In this document: positions 43,379 to 52,495 of the stretch, one piece after another
Position numbering within the stretch: position 1 is the first letter of the stretch
Layout of the letters: every line of letters begins with the position of its first letter
NCBI GenBank assembly: GCA_965221035.1
Contig: OZ244860.1
Location: 1,364,001 to 1,428,000, forward strand
Reading direction: 5' to 3'
DNA from: UBA6522 sp965221035
GTDB taxonomy: Bacteria; Pseudomonadota; Gammaproteobacteria; Steroidobacterales; Rariloculaceae
Length of the DNA stretch: 64,000 nt
Position numbers and translations under genes: made by a program
The notes under the pieces: generated by a model
Database searches by the model: none
What the model was told of the DNA's origin: nothing
The model's input: only the letters and a program-made list of their open reading frames with translations

Positions 43379-44173
43379 CTACCTTGCGGCCTCCTGTCCA
43401 GCCACGGCGTTCCGCAGCGCTTGGGCAACCCTTTCACTGGGGTTGTTCGAAGCCGCTTCCGCCTGTTGCAACGGTGTCTGACCCCACCCGTTTTGCGCGT
43501 CCGGATCCGCCCCGGCGTCCAGCAGAGCTTGGACGATGGCCGCATTCCTGTTGTACAAGGCCGCCTCATGCAGCGGCGTTCGCCCGAATTGGTCGTCGCG
43601 GGCGTCCAAACGGGCGCCCGCCCCCGCCAGCAGTTCGACAAAAAGCGGGTCCGAGCGGATTCGGGCCGCCTCGTGTAACGGCGTGAAACCAGCACCATCC
43701 CGCGGATCGGGGTCCGCCCCGACTTCGATCAGCGCTTCAAGCACGCGCGGATTCTGGTTGAACTCGGCCGCCTCGTGCAACGGCGCACGACCCGTGAAAT
43801 CGCGCGCGTTCAGGTCCGCTCCCGCAGCGGCCAGCAACTGCACCACTGCAGGATTTACGTTGTTTCCCGCGGCGAAGTGCAACGGCGTCGCGCCCGAGCG
43901 CCCGCGCGCGTCCGGATCCGCCCCCGCCTCAAGCAGCGCCCCGACCACCGCCGGATCTTCGCTGAACCCCGACGCCCAGTGCAGTGGCGTGAATCCCCAG
44001 TAATCCGACGCGACCACCATCGCGCCGCCTCCAAGGCAGGTTTCGACGTCCTCCGGCGTGGCCGCCTCGAAATACGCCCTCGTCGATGCGAGCGGTCCGT
44101 ACCATTCACAGGCCGCCATTGGCGGCGGGGCGAGCATGCTCAGACTGAAAACGCACATGATGTGGCTTCGCAT
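43379..44173 (-). CDS. Exported ankyrin-repeat protein
   Basis: A 264-aa protein with a signal-like N-terminus (MRSHIMCVFSLSMLAPPPMA) and about six ankyrin repeats of the type GFTPLHEAARIRSDPLFVEL and GRTPLHEAALYNRNAAIVQAL, each with the TPLHxAA helix start. It probably binds proteins in the periplasm. Ankyrin proteins are sometimes immunity or accessory proteins in toxin loci, and this one borders the accessory island; that link is inference. ATG 44179 is an alternative start. Confidence 0.85.
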   Translation of the reverse strand: MRSHIMCVFSLSMLAPPPMAACEWYGPLASTRAYFEAATPEDVETCLGGGAMVVASDYWGFTPLHWASGFSEDPAVVGALLEAGADPDARGRSGATPLHFAAGNNVNPAVVQLLAAAGADLNARDFTGRAPLHEAAEFNQNPRVLEALIEVGADPDPRDGAGFTPLHEAARIRSDPLFVELLAGAGARLDARDDQFGRTPLHEAALYNRNAAIVQALLDAGADPDAQNGWGQTPLQQAEAASNNPSERVAQALRNAVAGQEAAR

Positions 44174-44360
44174 CACCATCCCCCCCAGCGGCATTCGCCA
44201 CGGCTTGCAGCGACCGTAGAGCGAACAAGTCGGCACTCAAGATGAACACCCTGTGGCACCACTCGTCCCACCCGATTCCTAACCTTTGCGCATGCCCGAT
44301 TCGGCAACGATAACTCCCACTCACCTATAATACATCCAGATGCAACGACGGAGAGGTTTC

Positions 44361-44786
44361 ATGACTCGACCCTGCCGCCCATTGTCCGCCGCCTTGCTGG
44401 TCTTGGTGGCGTTGTGGCTGACCGCATGCGACACATTTGGTCCGAGCAAATGGTACCGGATAAACCTCGAAGAAATACCGCCGGTACAGCCCGCATTTTG
44501 GACATCGGTTCCCGACTTGGAATGGATGGCGAGGACCGTCCTGGAAGCCGAGCACTACGACTGCAAGGGCGTGCTCGCCGTGAGTTCAGCGAGATATGTG
44601 GATACAGACTATTGGCGAGCATGCTTGCACCCTCGCAATGGCCTCTTCGTCTCCTATAAGGTTCAGAATGACGGCATTCGATACCATTTGGGAAGTGACA
44701 ATGGCACCGGTATCCGACCGTTCGAACGCGGCGACGCGATTTTGAGGGCCAGTTTCGAAGCGGCTGGTTTCGAATATTCCGAATGA
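44361..44786 (+). CDS. Small lipoprotein, putative orphan immunity protein
   Basis: A 141-aa protein with a signal peptide and lipobox LTAC (Cys23). GGAGAGG before ATG 44361 decides the start over ATG 44340. It resembles the lipoprotein at 51365 in overall plan: a W-Y after the lipid anchor, LEWMARTVLEAEHYDCKG versus LLSMANEVFNSSTYYCRW, a C-x-x-P segment, and a final ASFEAAGFEYSE versus SGFESMGLRVVS. No toxin gene precedes it. Function unknown. Confidence 0.7.
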   Translation: MTRPCRPLSAALLVLVALWLTACDTFGPSKWYRINLEEIPPVQPAFWTSVPDLEWMARTVLEAEHYDCKGVLAVSSARYVDTDYWRACLHPRNGLFVSYKVQNDGIRYHLGSDNGTGIRPFERGDAILRASFEAAGFEYSE

Positions 44787-45073
44787 CGAGTTCGCACGTG
44801 CGGCGCGCAGGAGCGGCTCGATTCCCCTGTGGGTCTCCCGTACTCTCGCAAGGCATAAAGACCTGGAGACCTTTCGTCTTCTTCGCAGTCAAGGGGGTCC
44901 GCCGGACGGAGAGGAGGTTTGACACAATGAGTTGAAAGTATGGATGTGTTGTCAACACCCTACCGGAAAGTCGTGGAAGGCCAATAACCCGTAACCATCT
45001 CCAGACGGGTTGCTGAAAACGCATTGCGACCGCACAATTGTGGTATCCACCAGTGGATTGACCAAATTGACAC

Positions 45074-45460
45074 TCAATCGGAAAAATACCCAATCGGTGT
45101 GGCAAAGAACAACCACAAGAAAACACAACACCAACCGCCGATAAACATGGATGTCAGCCAATTTGAAAGAAGTTGTTTTCCCACTACCAATACGACATAG
45201 GAAGGAAGCGCGAAGATAGCGGTAGTAGAGAGCATGAATAGAAGCGTGAACACCGGTATAAAAGCGGGTGTATTAGTTATCCCGACCCCATCAAGAAAAA
45301 CGTGAATTAGAAACCCCAAAATTACCTGAATACGTGTGCCCAATGGCGGAATGGCTATATTGTCAGACAAGATTAAAAATACAGGCAGCAAACTCGATAA
45401 TGCCACCAATATACACGATACGGTGAACAAAGTTTTAGGGGATACGAAATTGAATCTCAT
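45074..45460 (-). CDS. Four-helix membrane protein, putative immunity protein (copy A)
   Basis: A 128-aa protein with about four hydrophobic segments and the C-terminal FLWLFFATPIGYFSD. It is AT-rich, unlike the GC-rich backbone. The paralogue at 54439 is nearly the same. It follows another small membrane protein in the same module. The recurring tail W-[LV]-[YF]-x3-P is shared with the other membrane proteins here. No known family; an inner-membrane immunity role is inferred. Confidence 0.65.
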   Translation of the reverse strand: MRFNFVSPKTLFTVSCILVALSSLLPVFLILSDNIAIPPLGTRIQVILGFLIHVFLDGVGITNTPAFIPVFTLLFMLSTTAIFALPSYVVLVVGKQLLSNWLTSMFIGGWCCVFLWLFFATPIGYFSD

Positions 45461-45563
45461 CGAGTAAATGGGTCATGCAATCAAATTGTTGACAACGGTG
45501 AAATGAGCCATGCGGAAAAGTTCAAAAAAAAGCGTCCCTTTCCTTCAAAAGGCTTGGGACTAT

Positions 45564-45968
45564 TCATAGAAAAACTCTAGGGCCAACCGAATAAAGCCAC
45601 ATATAGCAAGCCAACCATCCAGCAATCAGGTAAGTCGCATAGCGACCTAACCCAATCCGATTGCACAGCCAAGCAATTGCGCCCGCAGGTATAGCAAACA
45701 AACACACGGCAATAAGCACCATGGGTATCGCGATAACCAGAATTGCGAGACCAGCTGCCAATAGGGTATTGGATGTCACATTCGAGAATGTTTCATCCGC
45801 GATGAAGGATCCCGATATTGCATACCAAAAAAATGCAATCGAAACATTCAAGACGGTCGCACGAGGCATCACGAAATTCAAGCAATATCCAATGATAACA
45901 ACCGCGCTACCAATTGCAATTGAGACCTTCTGACTTGGCATGATACTTATCCCAGTGATGTCAACCAC
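45564..45968 (-). CDS. Membrane protein, putative immunity protein (copy A)
   Basis: A 134-aa protein with four hydrophobic segments ending in LACYMWLYSVGPRVFL. The GTG at 45968 overlaps the stop of the effector-like gene by one base, so translation is coupled; ATG 45941 is an alternative. The paralogue at 53919 shares most residues. Base use is AT-rich. Its relation to the effector in front suggests a cognate immunity protein. Confidence 0.65.
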   Translation of the reverse strand: MVDITGISIMPSQKVSIAIGSAVVIIGYCLNFVMPRATVLNVSIAFFWYAISGSFIADETFSNVTSNTLLAAGLAILVIAIPMVLIAVCLFAIPAGAIAWLCNRIGLGRYATYLIAGWLACYMWLYSVGPRVFL

Positions 45969-46699
45969 TATTCCTGACAGCTATCGCGTTGGAATTCAAC
46001 TATAGGCACTGGTTTATCTCCCTTGAAATATGTTTCCATGGGCGCGGTGGTGGTTCCAGAAATCGATTGGATAATTCCCGACGCAAAGCCGTTGGAATTG
46101 TAGTGCTCTGGGGCTACCAAGTCCAGACACCCTGGCCAGAAGTAATCCAAATCATCACAGTAGCGTTTGTCTGATTCCACCAAGGCCAACCAAACGGATA
46201 CCGAGAACGGCGTAGCGGCAGACACCGTCCCCGCGAACAGGTTGTTCCTCTCGCTTGGATCGTTCCGTTCGCTTCGAAGCTTGCCCGAACTTTCATATGC
46301 CGCAATGGTCGGATTGCCCACAAGCCAATCCGCGTCACCGTAATCGAACACCGTCCACTCCAGCGCGGCGTGCCAGTTCAGATCGTGGTTCACCCATTCA
46401 ATCGTCTTCACACGCCGCTTGGTCACGATCACCGAGTAGGCCGGGACGTCGGCATGCCCCCGTCCGTTTGCCCCGACCAAGGCGTTCAGGTTGAACAGGC
46501 CCTGCTGAACCTCATCCAGGCGGTCTTGGAAGATCCCGCCGATCTCGATCCCCAGCAGATCCTCCAGCACGTCCGCGAGGTCCTCGACGTCGTGGGACGC
46601 CTCCCCAGCCTCCCAGATGTTGACGAAATCCCCCACGTGCTCGACTGCGCCCGTCTCAACCCCGCCAAAGTCCTTGACGGTGAAGCTCTGGCTGACCAC
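45968..46699 (-). CDS. Effector-like C-terminal module (copy A)
   Basis: A 243-aa frame with no known domain. The N-terminal half is acidic (GVETGAVEHVGDFVNIWEAG, DVEDLADVLEDLLGIEIGG). The C-terminal half, with TIEWVNHDLNWHAALEWTVF and SDKRYCDDLDYFWPG, is shared with the fragment at 47593. The only available start is a GTG at 46699, and homology with copy B extends upstream of it to 46731, so this is probably the severed tip of a larger protein. Copy B has a frameshift. It is followed directly by membrane-protein genes. Confidence 0.55.
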   Translation of the reverse strand: MVSQSFTVKDFGGVETGAVEHVGDFVNIWEAGEASHDVEDLADVLEDLLGIEIGGIFQDRLDEVQQGLFNLNALVGANGRGHADVPAYSVIVTKRRVKTIEWVNHDLNWHAALEWTVFDYGDADWLVGNPTIAAYESSGKLRSERNDPSERNNLFAGTVSAATPFSVSVWLALVESDKRYCDDLDYFWPGCLDLVAPEHYNSNGFASGIIQSISGTTTAPMETYFKGDKPVPIVEFQRDSCQE

Positions 46700-46753
46700 G
46701 CCGAAAAAGGCCCTCCCCCAATAGCCGCATGCGACCGCCCTCGACCTTGGGTT

Positions 46754-46918
46754 TCACTTGCCGTCGAGTACACAAGCCCGCACCGAAACCTGCGTGTCGA
46801 AGTGTACGGATTCCACGTACCAGATCATCATCGAATCCATGAGGCTATTCAGGTCCGCGTCCACCGCACACAAACCCGTCGGAACGGCCCCCAACCTGTT
46901 CGACTGGTTCTGAATGGC
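46754..46918 (-). other. Short coding-like fragment, possible effector tail
   Basis: In frame with, and just after, the stop of the upstream membrane-protein gene, the minus strand reads 54 codons ending MIWYVESVHFDTQVSVRAC and six more residues. Codon use looks coding, but no start or homologue is evident. It abuts the boundary of the inverted duplication. Confidence 0.25.
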
Positions 46919-46921
46919 AAC

Positions 46922-47596
46922 TCACGGTCCAAGAACGGGACCCACTTGGTAGACCCACAAAAACAAAAACGCCCAAGCAACCACGAACGGCCCCGGCAAG
47001 CGATGGCCAATATGTGTCCTTGCAAGCAGGACGATGCCCAACGCCGGTATTAGAAACGCGACCATGAACACCGGCACGAATACGGGAAGCACCCACCCCA
47101 TCGCGAATAACCACAACGGCGCTCCCAGCCTCGCCGCAAAGAGCAACGCCCGGATGGTTCGAGATCCCTCGAACAACAAAGTGATCGTCAGCGCCGGCAA
47201 CAAAAACGCGACCACGCTCAACCAGACCACGACTGGATGGACAGTTTCATCCGTACACATCCAAATGGTGCATACCAACCAGATCACAATCATCAGCGCC
47301 GGCAACCAGTCCAAAACGTGCTTACCGAACCGCCAAACGACAATCGCAAATGGAATGGCGAATAGCAGTATGTTTGGAATATTCCCAACTGCAAAGTAAT
47401 CCAATGGACTTGGTGGCGGTTCGTATTCGCCATCCAATATAATCCAACTCAACATCCCCAGACCGTATTTCATCAACGTCACGTTCCAGTGGAACTTGCT
47501 GGCGAGCGTCACCAGAACGCAACCCAGTGGTAGCGCCAATGTCGAGATGCGGATATCTGGGCGGAATCGGCTCAGGAAATGGCGAATCGAAATCAT
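46922..47596 (-). CDS. Six- to seven-helix membrane protein, putative immunity protein
   Basis: A 224-aa protein with six or seven hydrophobic segments ending VAWAFLFLWVYQVGPVLGP, the same end-motif as its neighbours. ATG 47596 overlaps the stop of the effector fragment as ATGA. It looks like a longer, more GC-rich relative of the 130-aa membrane proteins. No known family. Confidence 0.6.
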   Translation of the reverse strand: MISIRHFLSRFRPDIRISTLALPLGCVLVTLASKFHWNVTLMKYGLGMLSWIILDGEYEPPPSPLDYFAVGNIPNILLFAIPFAIVVWRFGKHVLDWLPALMIVIWLVCTIWMCTDETVHPVVVWLSVVAFLLPALTITLLFEGSRTIRALLFAARLGAPLWLFAMGWVLPVFVPVFMVAFLIPALGIVLLARTHIGHRLPGPFVVAWAFLFLWVYQVGPVLGP

Positions 47597-47931
47597 GGTT
47601 TCGTGCATTCCCTCCAAGCACATTCGCCCGGAGGAACAGGTCGGTCTCCAAGACAGTACGTATGCAGGGGCGCGTCGGTAGAAGCGTCGATGAAATCGCT
47701 GACATCTACGACATACCCGTTGAAATTGAAGTCCATGCGCACTCTGGATAGTACTAGGAAAGCGTAATCCAAATTGTCACAGTAGTGGCGGTTCGCCGCG
47801 GCAAACTCGGCCCATACGGTGGAGAAGCCGGCCGGGGTCAGCGAAACCTCGCCAGCGTCCAGGGTGTTCTGTTCCGACGGATCGTTCCGCCTCCTGACAC
47901 GGTTTGTAGACTGAGCGCATGCCGCGATCAT
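47593..47931 (-). CDS. Effector C-terminal fragment, relative of the module at 45968
   Basis: A 112-aa frame: NDPSEQNTLDAGEVSLTPAG, RHYCDNLDYAF, DFNFNGYVVDVSDFI and DAPLHTYCLGDRPVP match NDPSERNNLFAG, KRYCDDLDYFW, HYNSNGFASGIIQSI and APMETYFKGDKPVP in the 45968 gene. The N-terminal half of the module is missing, so this is a truncated tip. Its stop overlaps the start of a membrane-protein gene. Confidence 0.6.
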   Translation of the reverse strand: MIAACAQSTNRVRRRNDPSEQNTLDAGEVSLTPAGFSTVWAEFAAANRHYCDNLDYAFLVLSRVRMDFNFNGYVVDVSDFIDASTDAPLHTYCLGDRPVPPGECAWRECTKP

Positions 47932-47988
47932 AGATTGCTGTCCGGGCTTCCCGTGCGCTTCAAAGCGTCCACCATCACGCCCACATCA

Positions 47989-48504
47989 TCAAAACCCATA
48001 ATGATTCGGAGCAAGCGAGTACACCCACAAGAACGTCCCCAACCATGCGGTAACGAGGAACATTTTCGCCCGATCTCGCTCGCTGGGTATCAATGGACGA
48101 ATAATGATTAACGAAAAGCAGGTGTACACAAATACACTAAAAAAGCCTCTCACCCCTCGGACACCCCCCACAATGAGTGACCACAACGTGTACCCAATCC
48201 ACATCATCATCAACAGTACAACCACCCAGTCGGTCAGGTGTTTTTTACATATCCAGAAAGTTATCGACACTGTCAAAGACAAGAAAACAATGAAAAATAG
48301 AATCTCTCCAAGCAATATACTTAACAGCATTCCAATGAATCCAATTGCCGTCTGAAGCCATGTCGTCTCTCGATAGATGCTGGCGATCATAACCAAGACA
48401 CAACCAACAACAAACATTATTGTTGACGGAGGCGCCGGATTAGTTCTCTTCATCATGTCCAGGCTCGCCATCAGCTTTTCCGTAGCGACTTGAATTGCCC
48501 GCAT
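47989..48504 (-). CDS. Multi-helix membrane protein, putative immunity protein
   Basis: A 171-aa protein with four or five hydrophobic segments, AT-rich, ending TAWLGTFLWVYSLAPNHYGF. ATG 48504 overlaps an upstream stop as TAATG. An in-frame TTG at 48513 is less likely. It belongs to the same end-motif group as the genes at 45564 and 46922. Confidence 0.6.
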   Translation of the reverse strand: MRAIQVATEKLMASLDMMKRTNPAPPSTIMFVVGCVLVMIASIYRETTWLQTAIGFIGMLLSILLGEILFFIVFLSLTVSITFWICKKHLTDWVVVLLMMMWIGYTLWSLIVGGVRGVRGFFSVFVYTCFSLIIIRPLIPSERDRAKMFLVTAWLGTFLWVYSLAPNHYGF

Positions 48505-48622
48505 TATACGCAACCGGCTGTAGCGTAAGTCTTGATCTCCCTCTCCGGAGCCGAATGGGGTTCAGGGTTTGAAGTGGGGTTACCAGCCGGGTCAACCGAC
48601 AGGAGCAGGACGCACAGTCAGT
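48504..48622 (-). pseudogene. Effector tail fragment coupled to the membrane gene
   Basis: An open stretch ending NPTSNPEPHSAPEREIKTYA and four more residues stops at TAA, which shares a base with the next ATG. A stop lies upstream at about 48625 in the same frame; a neighbouring frame is open farther upstream, so a frameshift is possible. No homologue recognised. Confidence 0.35.
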
Positions 48623-49088
48623 CCTGGTATCGGAATCCGACTGGGTCGCCAGGAATTACGCTTGTAGGCCCACTGGTTAGACCGAACGGAGGTACAAAGC
48701 AGATACCGCGTTGTTTGTAAGCCCGGATTGATCGTGTGAAATACCGCTTGGAACGACTCGAAGGCCAATTTTACCACTGGACCGGCCGCGATCCCAGATT
48801 CGAAACATGCGCCATGGGCTACGACCCTTCCGCCTTGCCAAGAACCAAACCCGGAGACAATTCTGTGGCCTCCCGCGAGCCCACACAGAGCCCAAACCCG
48901 GTCGCCTGCCTCAAATCCGGGGCGGCTTTCAGCACACGCTGTCACAACGCCGCGGTCGTATCCTCGAAAAACCTTGAACCATACTTGCCGACAACGTTCT
49001 AATCACGACACACTCTGGTGTAGACTTGTGCCGGATTGAAACTTGGCCCGGTCGCGAGTTCAAGGCAGTTTGAGGAACCGCCGATACC
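48623..49088. other. Intergenic/degenerate stretch
   Basis: About 465 bp. A minus-strand open frame (48592-48945) has no family features. AT-rich sequence near 49000-49050 may hold a promoter for the gene at 49089. Nothing else is recognised. Confidence 0.3.
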
Positions 49089-49925
49089 ATGATTTCCTCG
49101 ATTCGATTCTCCACGCTGGTTGCAGTGCTAACCATGAGCGCCACTGTCAATGCCCAGGATTTCAACGAAGACGCGACGGACGTCGAAGCGCAATATGCCG
49201 ACCTTGGTTGGACGCTCGAGGACCACCAGACGCGCTGCATCCCGCTATGGTCCGAGGAAGATAGGAAAGACATCGTGGTGGAAGGTCCATGCGCCGTCGC
49301 AGAATTCGGTGAATTCGCGGAATTGGACGGCTTCAAGTTCTATTACGCGATTTATAATGATGACACCAGGTTTCTTACAAGATACTGGAGCGAAGATGGA
49401 GACATAGAGTCTCAGGTGCAAGATATACGCAATTCCGAATGGTTGAGCACTTCCAATGTATTGGTACTTTTGCGTGAGGAATTGAATCTTCCGCAGCAGA
49501 TTACTGTATTCCACTTGCGCAAAACAAGAACAGACACTCCAATTAGCGGAGAAGTATTTTTATCCCCGGAATTGATTCAAACGGACATCGGTCCTGTCCT
49601 GTTCGTTGAGGCTCTCGCCTGCTGTTCCAGCGCAAATAGTTTCTGGTCCGACGAATACTGGGTTTGGAAGGATGCTGAATGGGTCAGAATTTATCCAAGC
49701 AGCTGGATTCAGGATGCATACAATAACATCAATTTACCAGATGGATTCGCAATACGGGGCTTGTATCGAGTTGCGCAAACTCTAACTACACTGACGCACA
49801 GTAGTAGGGTTTACAGACCCGATGATGCTAATTGTTGCCCACAAGGAGGCAACATTCGTATTCACTTCCAATGGCGTGACGAAAAGCTACAGGCCAGCAG
49901 CTTCGAATCGGAGTATTACCGCTAA
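49089..49925 (+). CDS. Periplasmic protein of unknown function
   Basis: A 278-aa protein with a signal peptide (MISSIRFSTLVAVLTMSATV then NAQ). The mature part is rich in aromatic and acidic residues and has a Cys pair in EALACCSSANSFWSDEYWVW and another in DDANCCPQGGNIRIHFQW. GAGGAAC precedes the ATG. Base composition in 49330-49800 is AT-rich relative to the backbone. No family recognised; by context it may be another immunity protein or an exported effector. Confidence 0.65.
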   Translation: MISSIRFSTLVAVLTMSATVNAQDFNEDATDVEAQYADLGWTLEDHQTRCIPLWSEEDRKDIVVEGPCAVAEFGEFAELDGFKFYYAIYNDDTRFLTRYWSEDGDIESQVQDIRNSEWLSTSNVLVLLREELNLPQQITVFHLRKTRTDTPISGEVFLSPELIQTDIGPVLFVEALACCSSANSFWSDEYWVWKDAEWVRIYPSSWIQDAYNNINLPDGFAIRGLYRVAQTLTTLTHSSRVYRPDDANCCPQGGNIRIHFQWRDEKLQASSFESEYYR

Positions 49926-50376
49926 ATCCGGTTGAAATCTGAATGTGCGTACCGTGTAACGCGTCGTAGCCTGCGCTTCCGCATCCCGCTAAACCAGCCA
50001 CGCGTTTGCGGGAGCCGTTGACGTTGACATGGAACAATTTCTGTCCGAGGGAAGCTGGGACGGAAGCCCGGACAGCAGGAGTGTCGGTTACGCTGATTGC
50101 TTACGCCGGCATCATCGTCGCGTTCGGATCTACAGCCACCTTCGCATCCTACCTGGGCGGCGACTTTAGAGGGTATGAGGCGGGAGTTTTGGCGGGCATT
50201 TGGGGCACAGGCACGGGCACGAGCTTGTGTTGTGCGTTGCTCGGAATCGACTGGAATCATTGGCAGTCCCGCAGTTGTCTTTTTTTCTGAGTTACTCAGC
50301 CAGCCAACGTAGGCCGTAGATGTTGTGAATTTGTTTTACTGTCATTTGATCGAAAGCCGTATTCTGGCAGTGTAAT
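49926..50376. other. Stretch with one doubtful open frame
   Basis: A frame at 50006-50290 (94 aa) contains SVTLIAYAGIIVAFGSTATF and a Gly-rich segment that could be a membrane hairpin, but there is no ribosome binding site and no homologue. The rest is non-coding by eye. Confidence 0.25.
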
Positions 50377-51267
50377 GTGAGGCGTGGTCGATGCTCCAGC
50401 CCCGAGGCGCGGGAATTCGCGCGGCAGTTCACGGTCAGCTCAGACGGCTACATTGACCCGGACGTGATTCTGGGAAGCGCCCGGGCCAGAGTCATCGAAG
50501 CGATCCTCGAACGCGTGTTGGGAACCGGGGACTTGGGCATTTTCGGCGGGATTCTCACCGATCCGTGCACGGGTACCGTCGCCTACGACGCCCTGGTCGA
50601 CATTCCGTGCGACCGTCCCCGTGCCATCGGCGAAGTCCTGATCTGGCAAGTTCAAAATGCGGCCAGGAATGCCACGAACCCTTGGGGTTTCCGATACTTG
50701 ACGGAGGGTGAAAAGAAACTCGCCAAGGACGACAATGGGATGGACATCAAGGATGTCGACGAGGTCAGGGTCCACAACGGGACGCTGAAGTTGCTGGGCC
50801 TCTATCCGGTCGCGCCAGGCGCCATCATCGCGCCGAACGGACACATCTACATCGGCAGCCGGAGCGCCTTGACTTGGAGTGAGGACTACGCGCCACTGGC
50901 GCAACGCGCGTTGTACACGGACGATCAGAAGCGGGAGCAAGGGATTCTGCTCCACGAATTGACGCACGTGTGGCAAAACCGAAACAAGGGATGCATCATG
51001 GTGTGCATGATGGTGAGGGTGGCGGTCGCGCATTTGTCGGGGCAGCCGTACGTTTACTGGCCGGAGCTGGACCAGCACAGGAACAAGCCGTTCCTGGATT
51101 TCGGCCTTGAGAAACAGGCGCAGATGGCCGGGGACCGGTACCTACTGTTCAACGGCTTGGATGTTTACCCGATTCCGGGAAATGCGGGCGCGAATTTGGG
51201 CGATAAGAGCGCAAATTACGGAGTCGTAGACACCGTGGTGGACCAGGTCTGTCCCACCGCGCACTGA
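50377..51267 (+). CDS. Metallopeptidase-type effector domain (zincin, HELTH), probably a severed toxin tip
   Basis: A 296-aa frame. The zinc motif is His193-Glu194-x-x-His197 in ILLHELTHVWQNR. A likely third ligand is Glu245 in FGLEKQAQMAGD, as in HELTHVWQ-type toxin and Vgr-related metallopeptidases. The N-terminal part (EFARQFTVSSDGYIDPDVIL) looks like the inside of a larger protein, and no signal peptide or good start is visible; a GTG at 50377 opens the frame. A lipoprotein gene follows 97 bp later. The catalytic residues are intact. Confidence 0.72.
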   Translation: MRRGRCSSPEAREFARQFTVSSDGYIDPDVILGSARARVIEAILERVLGTGDLGIFGGILTDPCTGTVAYDALVDIPCDRPRAIGEVLIWQVQNAARNATNPWGFRYLTEGEKKLAKDDNGMDIKDVDEVRVHNGTLKLLGLYPVAPGAIIAPNGHIYIGSRSALTWSEDYAPLAQRALYTDDQKREQGILLHELTHVWQNRNKGCIMVCMMVRVAVAHLSGQPYVYWPELDQHRNKPFLDFGLEKQAQMAGDRYLLFNGLDVYPIPGNAGANLGDKSANYGVVDTVVDQVCPTAH

Positions 51268-51364
51268 GGTCGAATGGTTGGGCAAGTGGCTCCAGTCTCT
51301 CCGACCGCATGCTCGGGATGAACGGCAAGCCGGATGCCTGGGTTCGGGCATCGGGAGATGAATC

Positions 51365-51847
51365 ATGTACGGATTGCGACGTTTGCTGAAATGGATGCTG
51401 ATTCTTGTGGCGTGCCTCTTGGCGACTTCTTGCATTTTGGGATACGTCTTGGGAGAACGCTTTCCAACACGCTGGTACTATAGCGCGACGTGGATCGATC
51501 CGGCGGTCGAGGTGTCGGACGAGCGTTTGCTGTCGATGGCAAACGAGGTATTTAATTCGAGCACGTACTATTGCCGTTGGTACCTGAACCAATTGGGTTC
51601 AACCTCATATAGTTGTTGGGAACCAGATAGCGATCTGTACGCGGGCTTCCGAGTGGTAGATAGCTCGGTCCAATACAGTCTGAGTCTTCCATATTCCCGC
51701 AATCGAGACCGGGTTCTGGAACGGCTCCATGCCGGCGCACAGGAGATTCGATCGGGTTTTGAGTCCATGGGGCTGCGGGTGGTGAGTCAGAGCGAAGAGG
51801 CCCAGCGATTTGAGGCGTCATTGCGGAACGGCACGTCGCAGGAGTGA
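51365..51847 (+). CDS. Lipoprotein, putative immunity to the adjacent metallopeptidase
   Basis: A 160-aa protein with a hydrophobic signal and lipobox LATSC (Cys23). It is related to the lipoprotein at 44361 (see there), so the pair defines a small local family. It directly follows the metallopeptidase gene. Periplasmic lipoproteins often protect against peptidase or cell-wall effectors. That role is inference from position. Confidence 0.65.
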   Translation: MYGLRRLLKWMLILVACLLATSCILGYVLGERFPTRWYYSATWIDPAVEVSDERLLSMANEVFNSSTYYCRWYLNQLGSTSYSCWEPDSDLYAGFRVVDSSVQYSLSLPYSRNRDRVLERLHAGAQEIRSGFESMGLRVVSQSEEAQRFEASLRNGTSQE

Positions 51848-51961
51848 ATGGACTGCCTCCTTGAGCTGGGCCGCGACGCATCGCATCGGGCTGGACTTTT
51901 TGGCGCCTCTCGCGGGACGTTCGTTCCCTCAATGGGGGTGGAGCATATCGAACGACGCAGA

Positions 51962-52495
51962 AGCTGTTCCCCCCACACCGGCTTCCACGGCATTCGTTAT
52001 GGGCGACCCGCATTTATGGGAACAAATTTGTCGCTGAACTCTGAAGTTCAGCAATACTTTCAGCCTGTTCAGGAACTACATTTGCCGGATGCGGCGGGCA
52101 CGCAGCTGGGCCGGGGGGATCGCTGTCCCGAGCATTTCGACTTGGTCGCGATCATTGAAAATCGTGGTGAGCTGCCGGTCGGTCCAATCGAACTGGGACT
52201 GACTGGAGATCGCAAGATTGGAGAGTTTTGTGATTTTTGTTCTCAGCCGTATCCTTGGGATGTTGCGGTATGGGAAGGCCCAGTTGACGTGGAATCAAGA
52301 AATGTCGAAGTGCTCGACGCGAATTCGACAACGTCCGTCTTGTTCGGTCCTTTTTCTGTGGACCAGTTGTGGCAAGACCTAACCCGGTCGCGAGACCTTT
52401 GGCCCTGGGAGGCCAGATATGAGGTCACGCTTGTATGCGCCGGCTGTTCCCCCATGACGGCTTCGGCGTCGTTTGATCTGACCCACCCGCATTGA
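51962..52495 (+). pseudogene. Decayed copies of the 59-62 kb exported-protein family
   Basis: 51962-52030 matches the 3' end of an array gene (GCTGTTCCCCC, GGCTTCCACGGCATTCG, CCCGCATT). 52030-52090 resembles the array spacer. 52100-52495 is a copy lacking the signal peptide and first 60 residues, starting at GRGDRCPEHFDLVAIIEN and ending ECGCSPMTASASF-like (CAGCSPMTASASFDL). An open frame from 51848 spans all three but is probably accidental. The spacer-type sequence also follows at 52501-52600. Confidence 0.75.

Larger units (their letters stand above)
44995..46734 (-). repeat. Copy A of a 1.7-kb inverted duplication
   Basis: The segment matches 53148-54915 in reverse orientation, with clear divergence (perhaps 85-90 % by eye). 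It holds an effector-like gene and two membrane-protein genes. The outer boundary near 46734 is sharp at TCGCATGCGGCTATTGGGGG; the other end fades after GTGTCAATTTGGTC near the second membrane gene. Confidence 0.88.

Noticed and set aside
48592..48945. 117-aa minus-strand frame before the membrane gene
   Set aside because: No start signal, no family features; only its possible continuation into the coupled tail was kept, as a low-confidence fragment.
51848..52495. 215-aa protein starting with ATG right after the lipoprotein
   Set aside because: The first two-thirds align with 3' ends and spacers of the array genes, so this is a chance fusion of decayed repeats.
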